From Sediminitomix flava (GTDB taxonomy: Bacteria > Bacteroidota > Bacteroidia > Cytophagales > Flammeovirgaceae): a DNA stretch of 64,000 nt. The position numbers and the translations under genes are program-made. The notes beneath the pieces are model-generated. The model was not told the DNA's origin. It worked only from the letters and a program-made list of their open reading frames with translations, and did no database searches. This document shows positions 62,761 through 64,000 of the stretch, piece after piece (positions within the stretch are counted from its first letter, which is position 1; each line of letters opens with the position of its first letter). The stretch lies in the NCBI RefSeq assembly GCF_003149185.1, contig NZ_QGDO01000002.1:434001-498000 (forward strand). Direction: 5' to 3'.

Positions 62761-63783
62761 TTAATGCATGATTTTATAAATCAATTCTTTAAGAATTTGA
62801 TTTTCTGCAATACTGCTATCCACACCTTTTGACTGTAAATCTGCCTGATGTAAAACATCAATAATCTGTACGGTCTTAGGTAAAGGATAATTACGCGCTG
62901 CTGTGAAATAATCAGCTACAAAATAAGGACTTACACCTAATAACTTTGCAGCTTCTTCCTTCGTTTGACCAGCATTATGATGTACTAGTAAAACTTTGGA
63001 AAAGTAAGAGAATAGCATTGAAATAATAGGGATAACAGGGTTGCTCTTTGGATCTGAAGCAAAAAAGTTAATAATCTGATTTGCCTTAAGAACATCTCTT
63101 TTTCCCAATGCAGCTTGAAGCTCAAACACATTATATTCTCTGCTGATACCAATATGTTTTGAGATCATTGACTCAGTGATCTCAACAGCATCATCAGGGT
63201 AATTGATCATCATCTTATTGATTTCATTTGAAATACGAGTAAGATCATTACCAATATGTTCTGCTATCAAAGTTGCTGGTTTGTCTTTGATCGAGTGACC
63301 AAGATTTTTGACGTAACTTTTGACCCAAGTTGGGAGCTTGTTGTCATAAATTTTCTTAGAGTCTACCAACACGACTTTTTTATCCATGGTTTTCCATAGA
63401 GACGTGTTTTTATTAATCTTTTTATGCTTATAAACAAAGACAAGGATTGTAGTAGGAACTGGTTGTTTGATATAGTTCACCAATTGCTCTTGAGCCGTCT
63501 TACGCCCGAAATCTGGCATTTCTTGTGCCTCTTTCAAGATAATAACCTGCCTCTGAGCCATCATTGGAAATCTTCGTGCACTTTCCAATAATTGATTCAT
63601 CGATATATCCTTCCCATAAAGAATCGTTTGGTTAAAACTCTTCTCCGATGGGGTCAACGCATTTTCTTCAATAAGACGTGAAATCTCATCTATATAAAAA
63701 GGCTCGTCCCCTTGCAGGAAGTATACTGGTGCAAATGTTTTTGCTTTTAGTTCCTTAATAACCGCATCCGGAGTTTTTGCCAT
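62761..63783 (-). CDS. holA: DNA polymerase III subunit delta
   Basis: 340 residues, clamp-loader subunit that opens the beta clamp. N-terminal AAA-like domain 1: YFLQGDEPFYIDEISRLIEE (about 19-38), FNQTILYGKD and LESARRFPMMAQRQVIILKE (about 65-84), then VLVDSKKIYDNKLPTWVKSY and the helical domains with DLTRISNEINKMMINY and VFELQAALGKRD. Lacks Walker A, as is normal for delta. 64 bases upstream of queD on the same strand. Identification firm. Confidence 0.93.
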   Translation of the reverse strand: MAKTPDAVIKELKAKTFAPVYFLQGDEPFYIDEISRLIEENALTPSEKSFNQTILYGKDISMNQLLESARRFPMMAQRQVIILKEAQEMPDFGRKTAQEQLVNYIKQPVPTTILVFVYKHKKINKNTSLWKTMDKKVVLVDSKKIYDNKLPTWVKSYVKNLGHSIKDKPATLIAEHIGNDLTRISNEINKMMINYPDDAVEITESMISKHIGISREYNVFELQAALGKRDVLKANQIINFFASDPKSNPVIPIISMLFSYFSKVLLVHHNAGQTKEEAAKLLGVSPYFVADYFTAARNYPLPKTVQIIDVLHQADLQSKGVDSSIAENQILKELIYKIMH

Positions 63784-63903
63784 ACCTCCCCAATCTCTAA
63801 ATCCTGATTATAAAAAATACAATTAATTATAGAATTTCTCTAAGAGGATGCAAGATAATGGAAGTTTTTGGATTACGAAAATACTTGCACTTAATAGCTG
63901 TTA
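63784..63903. other. Short intergenic region before the 3' end of the next gene
   Basis: 120 bases between holA (start at 63783) and the stop at 63904-63906. No hairpin or promoter could be named. Confidence 0.5.
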
Positions 63904-64000
63904 CTATTTTGAGTCAATTCCGTATTCAACTAACTCCTGTACGAAATGTCTTCCATTACGTGTAGAATCACCAAAATTTGGATAAGGATAGGCAACTTGA
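63904..64000 (-). CDS. 3' end of an unidentified gene (cut by window edge)
   Basis: Reading the minus strand from 63999 gives 31 codons and TAG at 63904-63906, with product tail QVAYPYPNFGDSTRN, then GRHFVQELVEYGIDSK. It is coding-like but too short to identify; the rest lies beyond the window. Confidence 0.55.
   Translation of the reverse strand, partial: QVAYPYPNFGDSTRNGRHFVQELVEYGIDSK

Overview
The window is an AT-rich stretch (about one third G+C by eye) of a marine-type Bacteroidota chromosome, most likely Cytophagales (Flammeovirga-like). The evidence is a type IX secretion (T9SS) sorting domain on a 2390-residue surface protein, a DUF4835/PorD homologue, a TonB-dependent receptor with a carboxypeptidase-regulatory-like domain, a fused secDF, menaquinone synthesis (menA), the Bacteroidota-type short RNA polymerase omega subunit, and promoters of the TAnnTTTG type. 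No tRNA, rRNA, CRISPR array or prophage was seen. The left and right edges cut nadA and an unidentified gene.

Layout. 1-5.5 kb: start of nadA, a conserved putative outer-membrane protein with a small partner, a secreted protein of unknown function, a membrane-anchored J-domain/TPR protein and a DUF3298-like protein. 5.7-7.1 kb: asnS. 7.2-17.9 kb (minus): four closely spaced genes that look like one operon: a giant modular beta-helix protein with a T9SS tail, an outer-membrane barrel, an exported WD40-caspase protein and a two-TM membrane protein. 18-24 kb: a secreted two-domain protein, menA, an L,D-transpeptidase-like protein, a 53-residue membrane protein missed by a usual length cut-off, greB, an S41 protease lipoprotein and a class I glutamine amidotransferase. 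24-36 kb: an arrestin-like Spo0M protein, an NdpA-like nucleoid protein, a TonB receptor, a bifunctional-nuclease-family protein, gpmI, small envelope proteins and adenine deaminase. 36-41 kb: a 48-residue lipoprotein with its own strong terminator, a small unknown protein, secDF and a decayed IS630 transposase. 41-48 kb (mostly minus): a polytopic membrane protein, porD, a DUF2490 protein, coaBC, rpoZ and bamD, with sodC on the opposite strand inside this conserved cluster. 48-55 kb: an unknown secreted protein, a polyprenol-phosphate mannosyltransferase-like enzyme, transketolase, a chalcone-isomerase-fold protein and a long amidophosphoribosyltransferase. 55-61.5 kb: an RND tripartite efflux operon. 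61.6-64 kb: a small membrane protein, queD, holA and the 3' end of another gene.

Most of the window is housekeeping. The parts that stand out are the T9SS-protein/barrel/WD40-caspase operon, the two unannotated small membrane or lipoprotein genes with well-formed terminators, the dying IS630 copy whose 3' end overlaps a chromosomal gene, and several unexplained palindromes in leaders (nadA, asnS, the purF-like gene, and upstream of the gene starting at 18738). In many cases the first possible start is TTG or GTG and an in-frame ATG just downstream gives a better signal peptide or family N-terminus; those starts were moved and this is stated per gene.
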